Below, piece after piece: positions 10,436 to 18,510 of a stretch of DNA of 64,000 nucleotides. The first letter of the stretch is position 1; every line of letters starts with the position of its first letter. The notes beneath the pieces were generated by a model. It was given only the letters and a program-made list of their open reading frames with translations, was not told the DNA's origin and ran no database searches. The position numbers and the translations under genes were made by a program. This stretch comes from JBBDWK01 sp040902885 (GTDB lineage: Bacteria > Acidobacteriota > Terriglobia > Bryobacterales > Bryobacteraceae), in NCBI GenBank assembly GCA_040902885.1, contig JBBDWK010000075.1:1-64000 (forward strand), given 5' to 3'.

Positions 10436-12826
10436 CTACTCTCTCGTAATGAATTCGTCCAGATTCAAAGCCACCCGTGCTAGCGCAGTCCACACCGCCA
10501 TTTCCGTTGGGTCTACACCGGCGGGAGCATTCGGTCCGATCAACTGCCTTCCATCCTCGGGACGGGTTTGCATCGCGTCGCGCTCCAGAGCCAGGAGTCT
10601 TCGCAGACGTTCCGTTTCGGCGGCTTTCGGCTCGCGAGACAGGCATAGCTGGAAAAGACGGAGCAGCCGGTCGTTGTCGGATGTGGCATCCCGCATTAAC
10701 CGTGTGCCGAGCGCTTGCGCCGCCTCATGGAAAGCCGTCTCATTGAGAAGCGCCAGGGCTTGTAAAGGAGTATTCGACCGCGTGCGGCGCGTGCACGTGG
10801 TCATGGAGTTCGGGCTGTCGAAGACCACCAGCGCGGGATGCGGCGTCAGCCGCCAGAAGAACGTGTACATGCCCCGGCGGTAGCGGTCCGGCCCTGTGGA
10901 GACGGTCCAGGACTTGGCAATCTGGCTGGCTGTCATCGCGCTGGCCGGCTGCGGAGGAAAGACACTCGGCCCTCCCACTTTCCCATTGAGCAGCCCGCTC
11001 GCCGCGAGAGTGACATCACGCACAATTTCGGAATCCAACCGCAGCCGCGTCTGCCGCGCCAGAAGCAGGTTGCGTGGGTCTTTCTCCCGCAGATCCTTCC
11101 GCACCTCCGACGCCTGCCGGTATACGGCCGAATTCACAATCAGCCTGTGTATCGCCTTCTGGCTCCAGCCACCGCTCACAAACGCCGTGGCGAGCCAATC
11201 CAGCAGCTCGGGATGGGTGGGCGGAGTGCCCTGCGTTCCGAAATCGTTCTCCGTTTCCACGATGCCGCGGCCGAAGTACTGCTGCCAGATCCGGTTTACG
11301 GCCACTCGCGCCAGCAGCGGATTGGACGGGTCCACCAGCCATCGCGTGAAGTCGAGGCGGTTCGCGTTCGCGCGCTCCGGGAACGAGTGCAGAAAGGCCG
11401 GAGTTCCCTGACGCACGCGGTCCCCGGGGCGCGTGTAGTCGCCGCCGAGAAAGATGTGCGTCTGCCTCGGCTCGGGCAGCTCGCGCATGATCATGGTGGC
11501 CGGAATCGCGGGCAGACTCTTTTTTATGCGCTGAATCTCGGCGTTCCGTTCCTTGACGAAGGCATCGCCGGGTCCCGGACTCCGCTCCTTCTGGTAGGCG
11601 TCGATCTCCCGGTCGATTTCTTTCATGCGCGCGCGCAGCTCGTCGCGCTGCGCCAGTGTCTCCGGCGTCGCGAACTCCAGCAGCGGGCCGTGAACATCGT
11701 GCAGATTTCCCAGCCTGACGTTGAAGCGGGGACGCCCTTCCCCCCAGTCGTCGGAGTTATTGAAGAACGCGAAAAGCTGGTAATACTCGCGATGCGATAC
11801 GGGATCGAATTTGTGATCGTGGCAGCGCGCGCAACCCACCGACAGGCCGAGAAACACGGTGCCGGTGGTATCCACGCGGTCGAAGACCGCTTCCACGCGA
11901 TACTGCTCGCGGTCCGTTCCCGCCTCGATCTGAATCGGCGAGTTGCGGTGAAATCCCGTGGCGATGAGCTGCTCGTCGGAGGGATTGGGCAGCAGATCGC
12001 CCGCGAGCTGTTCGACCACGAAACGGTCGAAGGGCAGATCCCGATTCATGGCGTCGATGACCCAGTCGCGGTACCTCCAGATCTGGCGCGGCTCATCGCG
12101 GCTTCCAGCGTCGGAATCCGCATACCGGGCCTGGTCCAGCCAGAATCTCCCCCAGCGCTCTCCGTAGTGCGGCGATGCGAGCAGCCGTTCCACCAACCGT
12201 TCCCATGCGCCGGATTTCTTGTCCGCAATGAAGGCGGCAACTTCCTCGGGCGAGGGCGGCAGGCCGGTCAGGTCGAGGTAGACGCGGCGGACCAGCGTCG
12301 CCGCGGAGGCTTCCGGCGAGGGCTGGATATTCTCCTGCTCCAGCATCGCGAGGATGAACCGGTCGATGGGGCTTCGCACCCAGGCCTGGTTCTTCACGGG
12401 GGGTTCAACGGAGCGTTTCGGAGGCAGGAACGACCAATGGTTCGGGGGCGGCGGCGGTTGTGAGCCGGTCGCATCCGGCCACACCATGCCGGCACGAATC
12501 CATTCTTCGAGCACCGCAATGGAGGACTGCTCCAGCCTGCGCCCCGGCGGCATCCGGAGGTCGCCGCGGTGATTCACCGCTTCCAGAAGACGGCTCTCGT
12601 TTGGTTTCCCAGGCACTGCCGCCGGACCGCGCTTTCCGCCGGCCAGCGCGGACTGGCGCGACGCAAGCGACAAGCCGCTCATCTTCAGCTTCTCGTTGTG
12701 ACAGCCGAGGCAGTTTTCCACCAGCACCGGCCGGACACTGGTTTCGTAAAGCGCGTCCTGACCGTACAGCACGGCCCAAGGCGCCAGCAGTACCATCAGC
12801 GCCAACCAGTTCACTCGCTTCGGCAT
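10436..12826 (-). CDS. PSD1 and planctomycete cytochrome C domain-containing protein (DUF1549/DUF1553)
   Basis: From the chosen ATG (before KRVNWLALMVLLAPWAVLYG, a clear signal peptide) the product is 796 residues. An ATG at 12886 is in frame but would overlap the sulfatase gene. The domains in order are a PSCyt1 haem-binding segment (CLGCHNEKLKMSGLSL, a CxxCH motif), DUF1549 (PIDRFILAMLE, VYLDLTGLPPSPEE) and C-terminal DUF1553 (VNRIWQQYFGRGIVETENDFG, and QALALLNETAF near the end). The gene lies between a sulfatase 7 bases upstream and a DUF1501 gene 4 bases downstream. The c-type haem motif suggests a redox step, but no activity is established for the family. Confidence 0.93.
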   Translation of the reverse strand: MPKRVNWLALMVLLAPWAVLYGQDALYETSVRPVLVENCLGCHNEKLKMSGLSLASRQSALAGGKRGPAAVPGKPNESRLLEAVNHRGDLRMPPGRRLEQSSIAVLEEWIRAGMVWPDATGSQPPPPPNHWSFLPPKRSVEPPVKNQAWVRSPIDRFILAMLEQENIQPSPEASAATLVRRVYLDLTGLPPSPEEVAAFIADKKSGAWERLVERLLASPHYGERWGRFWLDQARYADSDAGSRDEPRQIWRYRDWVIDAMNRDLPFDRFVVEQLAGDLLPNPSDEQLIATGFHRNSPIQIEAGTDREQYRVEAVFDRVDTTGTVFLGLSVGCARCHDHKFDPVSHREYYQLFAFFNNSDDWGEGRPRFNVRLGNLHDVHGPLLEFATPETLAQRDELRARMKEIDREIDAYQKERSPGPGDAFVKERNAEIQRIKKSLPAIPATMIMRELPEPRQTHIFLGGDYTRPGDRVRQGTPAFLHSFPERANANRLDFTRWLVDPSNPLLARVAVNRIWQQYFGRGIVETENDFGTQGTPPTHPELLDWLATAFVSGGWSQKAIHRLIVNSAVYRQASEVRKDLREKDPRNLLLARQTRLRLDSEIVRDVTLAASGLLNGKVGGPSVFPPQPASAMTASQIAKSWTVSTGPDRYRRGMYTFFWRLTPHPALVVFDSPNSMTTCTRRTRSNTPLQALALLNETAFHEAAQALGTRLMRDATSDNDRLLRLFQLCLSREPKAAETERLRRLLALERDAMQTRPEDGRQLIGPNAPAGVDPTEMAVWTALARVALNLDEFITRE

Positions 12827-12833
12827 TGTCGCT

Positions 12834-14240
12834 CTATATGCTCTCAACCGCCGGGTCGCGCCAGGCAGTCGCGCCGTTCCAGGCATCCAGGCTCTGCCGC
12901 CAGATCCCCACGCGCTTGCTTAGTTTATCGAGCTGCGCGGCGTGTTGCGGGCTTTTCGCCAAATTGCGTTCTTCGCGCGGGTCCGCCTGCAGGTCGTATA
13001 TCTCCTCGAACAAGGGAGTGGTGCCCGGATAGCGGAAGTACTTCCAGCGCTCGGAACGGACCCCCTCGCTCGGCGGAATCCACCCGTTGTTGTTGAACAG
13101 GTGCTCGTAGAACCATTCGCTGCGCCAGTTCTTCGGATTTCCCTCGCATAGCGGGTACAAATTCCGGCCCTGCATGGGGACCGGAGGAGTCAATCCCGCG
13201 GCGGTGAGCACAGTAGGAGCGAGGTCGATGTTCAACGTCATCTGCGTTCTCCTCGCGCCGGCACTGGCATTGGGCAAACGCGGATCGTAAACGATCAGCG
13301 GCACGCGTATGGATTCTTCGTGCATGAACCACTTGCCTGCAAAGCCGTGTTCGGAAAGATAGAAGCCGTTATCGGCGGTGAAGACGATCACTGTGTTGCG
13401 GTCCGCGCCAGTGCGCGCCAGGTGCTCCCGCAATCGTCCCACCACGGTGTCCACTTCCGTAATCAGCCGGTAATAGGATTTGACGGACGCCTGATACAAC
13501 TGCGGCGTGGCGAACCGCACTGCCCACCGGCGCCGGTTTTCCGACCGCTGCATCTCAGGAGGGAAAATCTCCGTATATTTCGGGCTGGCGGTTCTGGGCA
13601 CGGGAATGGTGACATCGCTATAGAGATCGGCGGTCGCCCGCGAGTGCAGGAACTGGCGCGGGTCCTGGTCCTGCACGTGCGGCGCTTTGAAGCTGATGGA
13701 GAGGCAGAAGCGCTTGCCGTCGGGAACGGCGTTCAGAAATTGAAGCGCCTGGTCGCCCATGATCTCGGTGAGGTGCTTGCCGTTCTCGCCCTGGGGGAAG
13801 TAATGGCCCTGGCCTGGGAAGCCGGCCCAGTAGTCGAACTTGCTCTCCGGCATCGCATTGCCCACGCCGTACTTGCCGATGAAGCCGGTGTGATAGCCGG
13901 CGGCCCGCAGCAAGGCTGGGTACGTGCGGGAGAACTGTTCTTCGGTAAAGGGCTTTGCGAAGTCGTGGATGCCGTGCGCGCGCGCATACTGGCCGGTGAA
14001 GATGCAGGCACGGCTGGTCATGCAGATGGAAGTGGTGACGAACTGGTTGGTGAAGGTGACGCCACGCTCGGAGAGCCTGTCGATATGGGGCGTCTGGATG
14101 ATGCGGTTGCCCATGCAGCCGAGGGCGTCCCAGCGCTGATCGTCGGTGAGCAGGAAGAGAATGTTGGGGCGATCGTTCTGCGCGCTGAGCCGCCCGGCTG
14201 CGGCGGCCGCCGCGGAGAGAAAATTCCGGCGGGAAAGCAT
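12834..14240 (-). CDS. Sulfatase, type I (formylglycine-dependent)
   Basis: The 468-residue protein starts at the ATG before LSRRNFLSAAAAAAG, a Tat-like leader; in-frame codons further upstream lie inside the divergent gene and look non-coding. Sulfatase features are NILFLLTDDQRWDALGC (metal Asp pair) and the CMTSRA motif, fitting C-x-(P/A/S/T)-x-R with the Cys that becomes formylglycine. Others are YHTGFIGKYGVG, FTADNGFYLSEHGFAGKW and a C-terminal YDLQADPREERNL. It would hydrolyse sulfate esters in the periplasm. It is first in the sulfatase > PSD1 > DUF1501 operon. An anaerobic or FGE-type maturase would be needed; none is evident nearby, although a radical SAM gene of another type lies at 31123. 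Confidence 0.92.
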   Translation of the reverse strand: MLSRRNFLSAAAAAAGRLSAQNDRPNILFLLTDDQRWDALGCMGNRIIQTPHIDRLSERGVTFTNQFVTTSICMTSRACIFTGQYARAHGIHDFAKPFTEEQFSRTYPALLRAAGYHTGFIGKYGVGNAMPESKFDYWAGFPGQGHYFPQGENGKHLTEIMGDQALQFLNAVPDGKRFCLSISFKAPHVQDQDPRQFLHSRATADLYSDVTIPVPRTASPKYTEIFPPEMQRSENRRRWAVRFATPQLYQASVKSYYRLITEVDTVVGRLREHLARTGADRNTVIVFTADNGFYLSEHGFAGKWFMHEESIRVPLIVYDPRLPNASAGARRTQMTLNIDLAPTVLTAAGLTPPVPMQGRNLYPLCEGNPKNWRSEWFYEHLFNNNGWIPPSEGVRSERWKYFRYPGTTPLFEEIYDLQADPREERNLAKSPQHAAQLDKLSKRVGIWRQSLDAWNGATAWRDPAVESI

Positions 14241-14265
14241 GACTGTCTCATAGTATTCTAATTGA

Positions 14266-14664
14266 GTGAACAGGCCGACATCGATCTTTTGGAGCGCCGT
14301 TGCGCTCACACTTGCACTTCCATTCACAGCGGCAGCGGATTCCCGGTCCGAGGTTGTTTCGCCGCAGGAGCTGCATCGGCGCATCGTCTCTGAATCGCGC
14401 TTGCGGCAGGAGCGGATTGCCCGGTTGCAGAGCTTTTTCTCTTCCGAAACCGGCCGCAAAGCGCTCAGTTCCAGCAAGCTGCACGCGGAAAAGATTGTGC
14501 GGGCCGCGCCGCTGCTTTCCGACGAAGAGCTTGCGGAGCTGACGGCACGCGCCGATCGGGCAGAAGCCGATTTCAAAGCGGGCGCTCTTACGAATCAGCA
14601 GCTCACCTATATCGTGATCGCCCTTGGCACGGCCGTGCTCATCCTCGTGATCCTCGCCGCATGA
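14266..14664 (+). CDS. PA2779-like (DUF6627) small exported/membrane protein
   Basis: The 132-residue protein has a GTG start, an N-terminal signal peptide (about residues 5-24), a helical middle, and a C-terminal membrane segment. Just before that segment is the family hallmark LSDEELAELTARAD, then GALTNQQLTYIVIALGTAVL. This matches my memory of the PA2779 family, whose function is unknown. It begins 25 bases from the divergent sulfatase start, too little room for two separate promoters. It overlaps the cysteine peptidase gene by 4 bases (ATGA), the usual partnership for this family. Confidence 0.8.
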   Translation: MNRPTSIFWSAVALTLALPFTAAADSRSEVVSPQELHRRIVSESRLRQERIARLQSFFSSETGRKALSSSKLHAEKIVRAAPLLSDEELAELTARADRAEADFKAGALTNQQLTYIVIALGTAVLILVILAA

Positions 14665-15170
14665 CGGGAGCGATCGCCTTCCTGGTATTCGCCTTCCATT
14701 TGTCAGCCGCATCCCCCGGCATCTGGATCGACGTTCCCTTCGTCAGGCAGGTGAAAAACGGGTGCGGGGCCGCGTCCATCGCAATGATCCTGCAGTATTG
14801 GGGCGAGCGTTCTGAAGCTGCCGACCCTGGGCGTATCCACCAACGAACATACTCGCTGGACGCGGAAGGTACATACGCGAGCAGCATGGAACGCTACTTC
14901 AACGAACACGGCTTCCGGGCATTCGCCTTTCGCGGCACGTGGACGGACTTGCGCTCGCACCTGGAGAAAGGACGCCCTCTGATTGTCTGTCTGAAACTCG
15001 ATAAGGCAACCCGGCACTATGTAGTCGTTGCCGGCGCCGGCGAAAGCTTTATCTCCATCAACGACCCTGCCGGACGCAAACTGCGCAAGCTCGATCGGGC
15101 CGGCTTTGAGAAGCAGTGGAGCGGGTCGGAGAACTGGACGCTGCTGGCTCTTCCGCATCGAAATCCTTGA
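14661..15170 (+). CDS. C39-like papain-fold cysteine peptidase (PA2778-like)
   Basis: The 169-residue protein has a signal peptide (about 1-20). A peptidase C39-like domain follows, starting at WIDVPFVRQVKNGCGAASIA, where the Cys in GCGAAS is the expected nucleophile. The expected catalytic His lies in ATRHYVVVAG (about residue 116), and the expected Asp in FISINDPAGRKL (about residue 134). Related domains cut double-glycine leaders in peptide exporters or act as stand-alone periplasmic peptidases. The PA2778-type proteins of Pseudomonas carry C-terminal TPRs; here the TPRs are in the next gene, which overlaps this one. Confidence 0.8.
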   Translation: MTGAIAFLVFAFHLSAASPGIWIDVPFVRQVKNGCGAASIAMILQYWGERSEAADPGRIHQRTYSLDAEGTYASSMERYFNEHGFRAFAFRGTWTDLRSHLEKGRPLIVCLKLDKATRHYVVVAGAGESFISINDPAGRKLRKLDRAGFEKQWSGSENWTLLALPHRNP

Positions 15171-16663
15171 TCCTGCTGCTCATTTGCTTCGGCCTCGCGG
15201 GTGAACAGGAGTATCGGCGCGGGCTGGATCTGGTAAAACTGAAGCGCTTTGACGAAGCGGACGCCATCTTCCGGGACGGCCGGCGGCAATGCCCATCCGA
15301 CAAGCGTTTCTCGCTTGGCCTTGCCGGACTCGAGTATTTGCGGCGTGATTACGCGGCGGCGAAATCCCATCTGAAGCGGGCGCTGCAACTTGACGTGGCG
15401 GATGCCTACGCGAACGACTTCCTGGCCACGCTGTTTTTCCTGGACGGCAATCTCGAAGGCGCACTCAAATTCTGGAATCGCGCGGGCAAACCGAAAACAG
15501 AGAACGTGCTTGTGGAGCCGGCCTCACGGCAAATCGATCCGGTACTGCTCGATCGCGCCATTGCCTTTGCGCCGGCCAGCGTGCTCACCCTTCCCGAATA
15601 CCGGAACACGCTCGCCTGGCTTGACCTCTTGGACATGCCGGCAACGCAGCGGATCGAACTGGCGCCGCGTGAAGAGGGGAGTTTCGACGTCCGGCTGCAC
15701 CTGGTCGAGCCTGACGGCTGGGCCCGGAAGATCGCCTGGCTGCGGTCTCTTCCGTTTCAGGCGATGCACGCGGATTTTCGAAACATCAACGGAGATGCCG
15801 TCAATTGGACCAACATGGTCCGGTGGGACCGAAACAAACAGCGGTTCCTCACCGAGCTGGCCGCGCCGGTCATGGGAAATCCGCGCAGGCGGCTCCGTGC
15901 GTATGGCGATGCGCGCAAAGAGCTGTGGAACACCGGAGATGGTGAGTTCCGGTTGGAGAAGATCGCCGCGGGGCTGGAGTTCATGTCGGTTCCCAGCAGC
16001 CGGTTCTCCTGGCGGACCGGAATGCAGCTTTCCTCCGAACGGTTATGGAACGCTCCGAAATTTCCGCAAGGCGTCGCCTTAAAATACCGCACCGGTCTGG
16101 ATTGGGTTGTGCTGAATATTCCGGAACAAAGGCTCTCGATCAACGGCGGTGCTCTGCTCGAAATCGGAAAGGTCTTCGCGTCCTCGCGGGCGCTCTTCTC
16201 GCGCGTCCGCTTTTCCCTCGACGGGCGCTGGTTTCCAAGCCAACGCGGCACGGACTACGAGACGAGAGTTCAAATCCGCGCCGGCAAGGGATTTGGAGCA
16301 TTGCCCTTGGACGAGTTGTTCATCCTGGGCGCCGAGCGCGACAACGACCTTTGGCTCCGAGGCCATTCGGGGACGCGCAACGGCCAAAAAGGCCATGCTC
16401 CCATGGGCGCCGCTTTTCTGCTCGCCAATCTCGAAGTCGGCAAGCGGATCTACAGCCATCCCCTATTCACAATCCAGCTTGGACCCTTCGCCGACATCGG
16501 CCGCATTCGCGACCTACTTGGCCGTCCGTCGCCAAGTGCGTGGATCGTGGACCCCGGCGTCCATGCAAGAATCCGCTTGCTGGGCAAGGTGGAGGTAAGC
16601 CTGTCTTACGGCTGGAATGTCTCCTCGGGGCGCGGGCTGTTCTATTCGAAGGTTGAGCATTAG
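15116..16663 (+). CDS. TPR protein with C-terminal Omp85-like beta-barrel
   Basis: The 515-residue product starts at an ATG inside the peptidase gene. A TTG at 15167 overlaps the peptidase stop (TTGA) and is a plausible alternative that leaves the hydrophobic leader LILLLICFGLAG at the very N-terminus. Residues about 30-120 are TPR-like (RGLDLVKLKRFDEADAIF, SLGLAGLEYLRRDYAAAKSH). The C-terminal half is beta-rich and ends in a pattern typical of BamA/TamA barrels: PLDELFILGAERDNDLWLRG, later LANLEVGKRIY and GPFADIGRI. TPRs would take the place of POTRA domains. It forms an overlapping operon with the PA2779-like and C39-like genes. Its stop overlaps the convergent lysS stop. The combination is unfamiliar to me, and I cannot assign a substrate. 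Confidence 0.72.
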   Translation: MERVGELDAAGSSASKSLILLLICFGLAGEQEYRRGLDLVKLKRFDEADAIFRDGRRQCPSDKRFSLGLAGLEYLRRDYAAAKSHLKRALQLDVADAYANDFLATLFFLDGNLEGALKFWNRAGKPKTENVLVEPASRQIDPVLLDRAIAFAPASVLTLPEYRNTLAWLDLLDMPATQRIELAPREEGSFDVRLHLVEPDGWARKIAWLRSLPFQAMHADFRNINGDAVNWTNMVRWDRNKQRFLTELAAPVMGNPRRRLRAYGDARKELWNTGDGEFRLEKIAAGLEFMSVPSSRFSWRTGMQLSSERLWNAPKFPQGVALKYRTGLDWVVLNIPEQRLSINGGALLEIGKVFASSRALFSRVRFSLDGRWFPSQRGTDYETRVQIRAGKGFGALPLDELFILGAERDNDLWLRGHSGTRNGQKGHAPMGAAFLLANLEVGKRIYSHPLFTIQLGPFADIGRIRDLLGRPSPSAWIVDPGVHARIRLLGKVEVSLSYGWNVSSGRGLFYSKVEH

Positions 16664-18129
16664 GCCGGCTGGTCCAGATCCCGCAACCGTTCCACCAGTC
16701 CGATCGGGCCTTCCGGCCTTAACAGCGGAAACAGGATCACGTCGCGGATCGACTTCGATCCGGTGAGCACCATCGTGAGCCGGTCAATGCCTATCCCTTC
16801 CCCGCCCGTGGGCGGCATCCCATAGGAAAGCGCGCGGATGTAGTCCTCGTCCATCTGGTGCGCCTCTTCGTCGCCGCCCTCGCGCAGGGCGAACTGCATC
16901 TCGAAGCGGCGGCGCTGCTCCTGCGGATCGTTCAGCTCCGTGTAGGCGTTGCCGATCTCCATGCCCGCGATGTAAATCTCGAAGCGCTCCGCAAAGTTTG
17001 GATCGGCCGGCTTCTGCTTTGATAGGGGCGAGCTTTCCACCGGATAGTCGTAAATGATCGTGGGCTGAATCAGGTGCGCCTCCACAAAGCGCTCGAACAG
17101 CTCCGTCAGCTCCCGCCCGCACAGGCGTTCGGGCGGCGGCGGTTCGGCGCCGGTCCAATACTTCAGGACCGCCTCGCGCATACTGAGCTTCTCCATCCTG
17201 CCGAAGTCAATGGACTGCCCGTGGTACTCCACCACGGGGCTGCCCGTGGCATCGATGGCCACCTGCCGCAACAACTCCGCCGAAAGGTCCATCAGGCCAC
17301 GGTAATCCGTGTAGGCCTGGTAGAACTCGAGCATCGTGAATTCGGGGTTATGCTGCGTGGACAGCCCCTCGTTACGAAAGTTGCGGTTGATTTCATACAC
17401 GCGCTCCAGGCCGCCCACCACCAGCCGCTTCAGGTACAGCTCGGGCGCGATGCGCAGGTAGAGGTCCAGGTCCAGCGTGTTGTGGTGAGTGACGAACGGG
17501 CGCGCCGCCGCACCCCCGTAAATGGGCTGCATCATGGGCGTTTCCACCTCGATGAAGCCGCGCTCCTCGAGCTGCCTCCGCAGCGACTGAATGATGCGCG
17601 CACGCGTGAGAAATACGCGCCGCACCTCGGGGTTGGCGATCAGGTCCAGGTAGCGCTGCCGGTAGCGCGTCTCGACGTCTTCCAGACCGTGCCACTTCTC
17701 GGGCATGGCCAGCAGCGTCTTCGACAGAAACTGGAGACCCGTTACATGCAGGCTCAGTTCGCCCGTGCGGGTGCGAAACAGGTAGCCTTCCGCCCCGATG
17801 ATGTCCCCGAGGTCCAAAAGCTGGTAAAGCGCGAAATCCTTCTCGCCGAGGGCGTCCTTCTTGACGTAAATCTGGAGGCGTTCGCCATTCTGCGTCAAAT
17901 GCGCGAAGCCTGCTTTGCCCATGCGCCGGATGGTGGCAATGCGGCCGGCTATGCGGACATCGATCTGCTTCGAGGCCAGCTCTTCAGCGGTTTTAACAGT
18001 ATGATCCTCCAGAATTTGCGGGATGGTGTGGGTATAGTCGAAACGCTGCCCGTAACCCCGGAAGCCCGAGGCTTCGATCTCGCGGATACGGCCCAGGCGC
18101 TGTTCGAGCAGCTCTTGTTCGAGCGACAA
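16660..18129 (-). CDS. lysS: Lysine--tRNA ligase (class II)
   Basis: The 489-residue enzyme charges tRNA-Lys. It has an N-terminal OB-fold (VRIAGRIATIRRMGKAGFAH) and the class II catalytic motifs: motif 1 within RGFIEVETPMMQPIYGGAAA, motif 2 in YEINRNFRNEGLSTQHNPEF and motif 3 in GIGIDRLTMVL. I chose the TTG at 18129 because AAGGAG lies 6 bases upstream and a TATAAT (18157-18162) lies between it and the upstream in-frame start at 18180, so that upstream start would precede the promoter. The length matches the usual 490-505 residues. The gene converges on the TPR-barrel gene with overlapping stops. Confidence 0.95.
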   Translation of the reverse strand: MSLEQELLEQRLGRIREIEASGFRGYGQRFDYTHTIPQILEDHTVKTAEELASKQIDVRIAGRIATIRRMGKAGFAHLTQNGERLQIYVKKDALGEKDFALYQLLDLGDIIGAEGYLFRTRTGELSLHVTGLQFLSKTLLAMPEKWHGLEDVETRYRQRYLDLIANPEVRRVFLTRARIIQSLRRQLEERGFIEVETPMMQPIYGGAAARPFVTHHNTLDLDLYLRIAPELYLKRLVVGGLERVYEINRNFRNEGLSTQHNPEFTMLEFYQAYTDYRGLMDLSAELLRQVAIDATGSPVVEYHGQSIDFGRMEKLSMREAVLKYWTGAEPPPPERLCGRELTELFERFVEAHLIQPTIIYDYPVESSPLSKQKPADPNFAERFEIYIAGMEIGNAYTELNDPQEQRRRFEMQFALREGGDEEAHQMDEDYIRALSYGMPPTGGEGIGIDRLTMVLTGSKSIRDVILFPLLRPEGPIGLVERLRDLDQPA

Positions 18130-18156
18130 ATGAATCTCCTTCAGGGGAAAGAACTT

Positions 18157-18162
18157 ATTATA
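18157..18162 (-). promoter_or_regulatory. Candidate -10 box for lysS
   Basis: A perfect TATAAT on the minus strand sits 27 bases before the TTG start, leaving a leader of about 20 bases that includes an AAGGAG ribosome site. I see no convincing -35 box at the usual distance. Confidence 0.45.
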
Positions 18163-18248
18163 AACTGGCCCGGCGGCCAAGATTGTTTCTTATCCTTCCC
18201 AATCGCGCGCAAAACCCGATGGCGTATGATGGAGGCAGAGCTTACAGT

Positions 18249-18494
18249 ATGGCCAGAGGCTGGGAAAGTAAATCAGTCGCGGCCCAGATTGAAGCTGCCG
18301 AGGATCGGGGCACAAGTGGTAAGGCGCTCACCTCCAAGCAGGTTCTGCTCCTTCAGGAGAAGGAGACTCTCAACCTTTCCAAAGTGCGCGTTCTGCGGGA
18401 TCTGGAAAACTCTCGGAATCCCCGGTACGCGGAAATTCTGAAGAAAGCGTTGGGAGAGCTGGAACGCCGGCTGGCAAAACTCGGATCGGCATAA
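18249..18494 (+). CDS. Small helical protein of unknown function
   Basis: The predicted 81-residue protein starts MARGWESKSVAAQIEAAE and is almost entirely charged alpha-helix: SKQVLLLQEKETLNLSKVRV, then a helix ending RRLAKLGSA, probably a coiled coil. An in-frame start at 18183 would add 22 residues, but GGAGG at 18231-18235 and the more usual MARGWE opening favour 18249. I recall similar short uncharacterised proteins in Acidobacteria, but know no function. It is divergent from lysS and convergent with the gene at 18511. Confidence 0.65.
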   Translation: MARGWESKSVAAQIEAAEDRGTSGKALTSKQVLLLQEKETLNLSKVRVLRDLENSRNPRYAEILKKALGELERRLAKLGSA

Positions 18495-18510
18495 CACCTG
18501 GGGCTGCGCC

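Noticed and set aside
10838..12463. A 541-codon open frame antisense to the PSD1 gene
   Set aside because: It mirrors a well-supported gene and shows no recognisable motifs.
17074..18441. A 455-codon open frame antisense to lysS
   Set aside because: Shadow of lysS; it would also run over the lysS promoter and the small gene at 18249.
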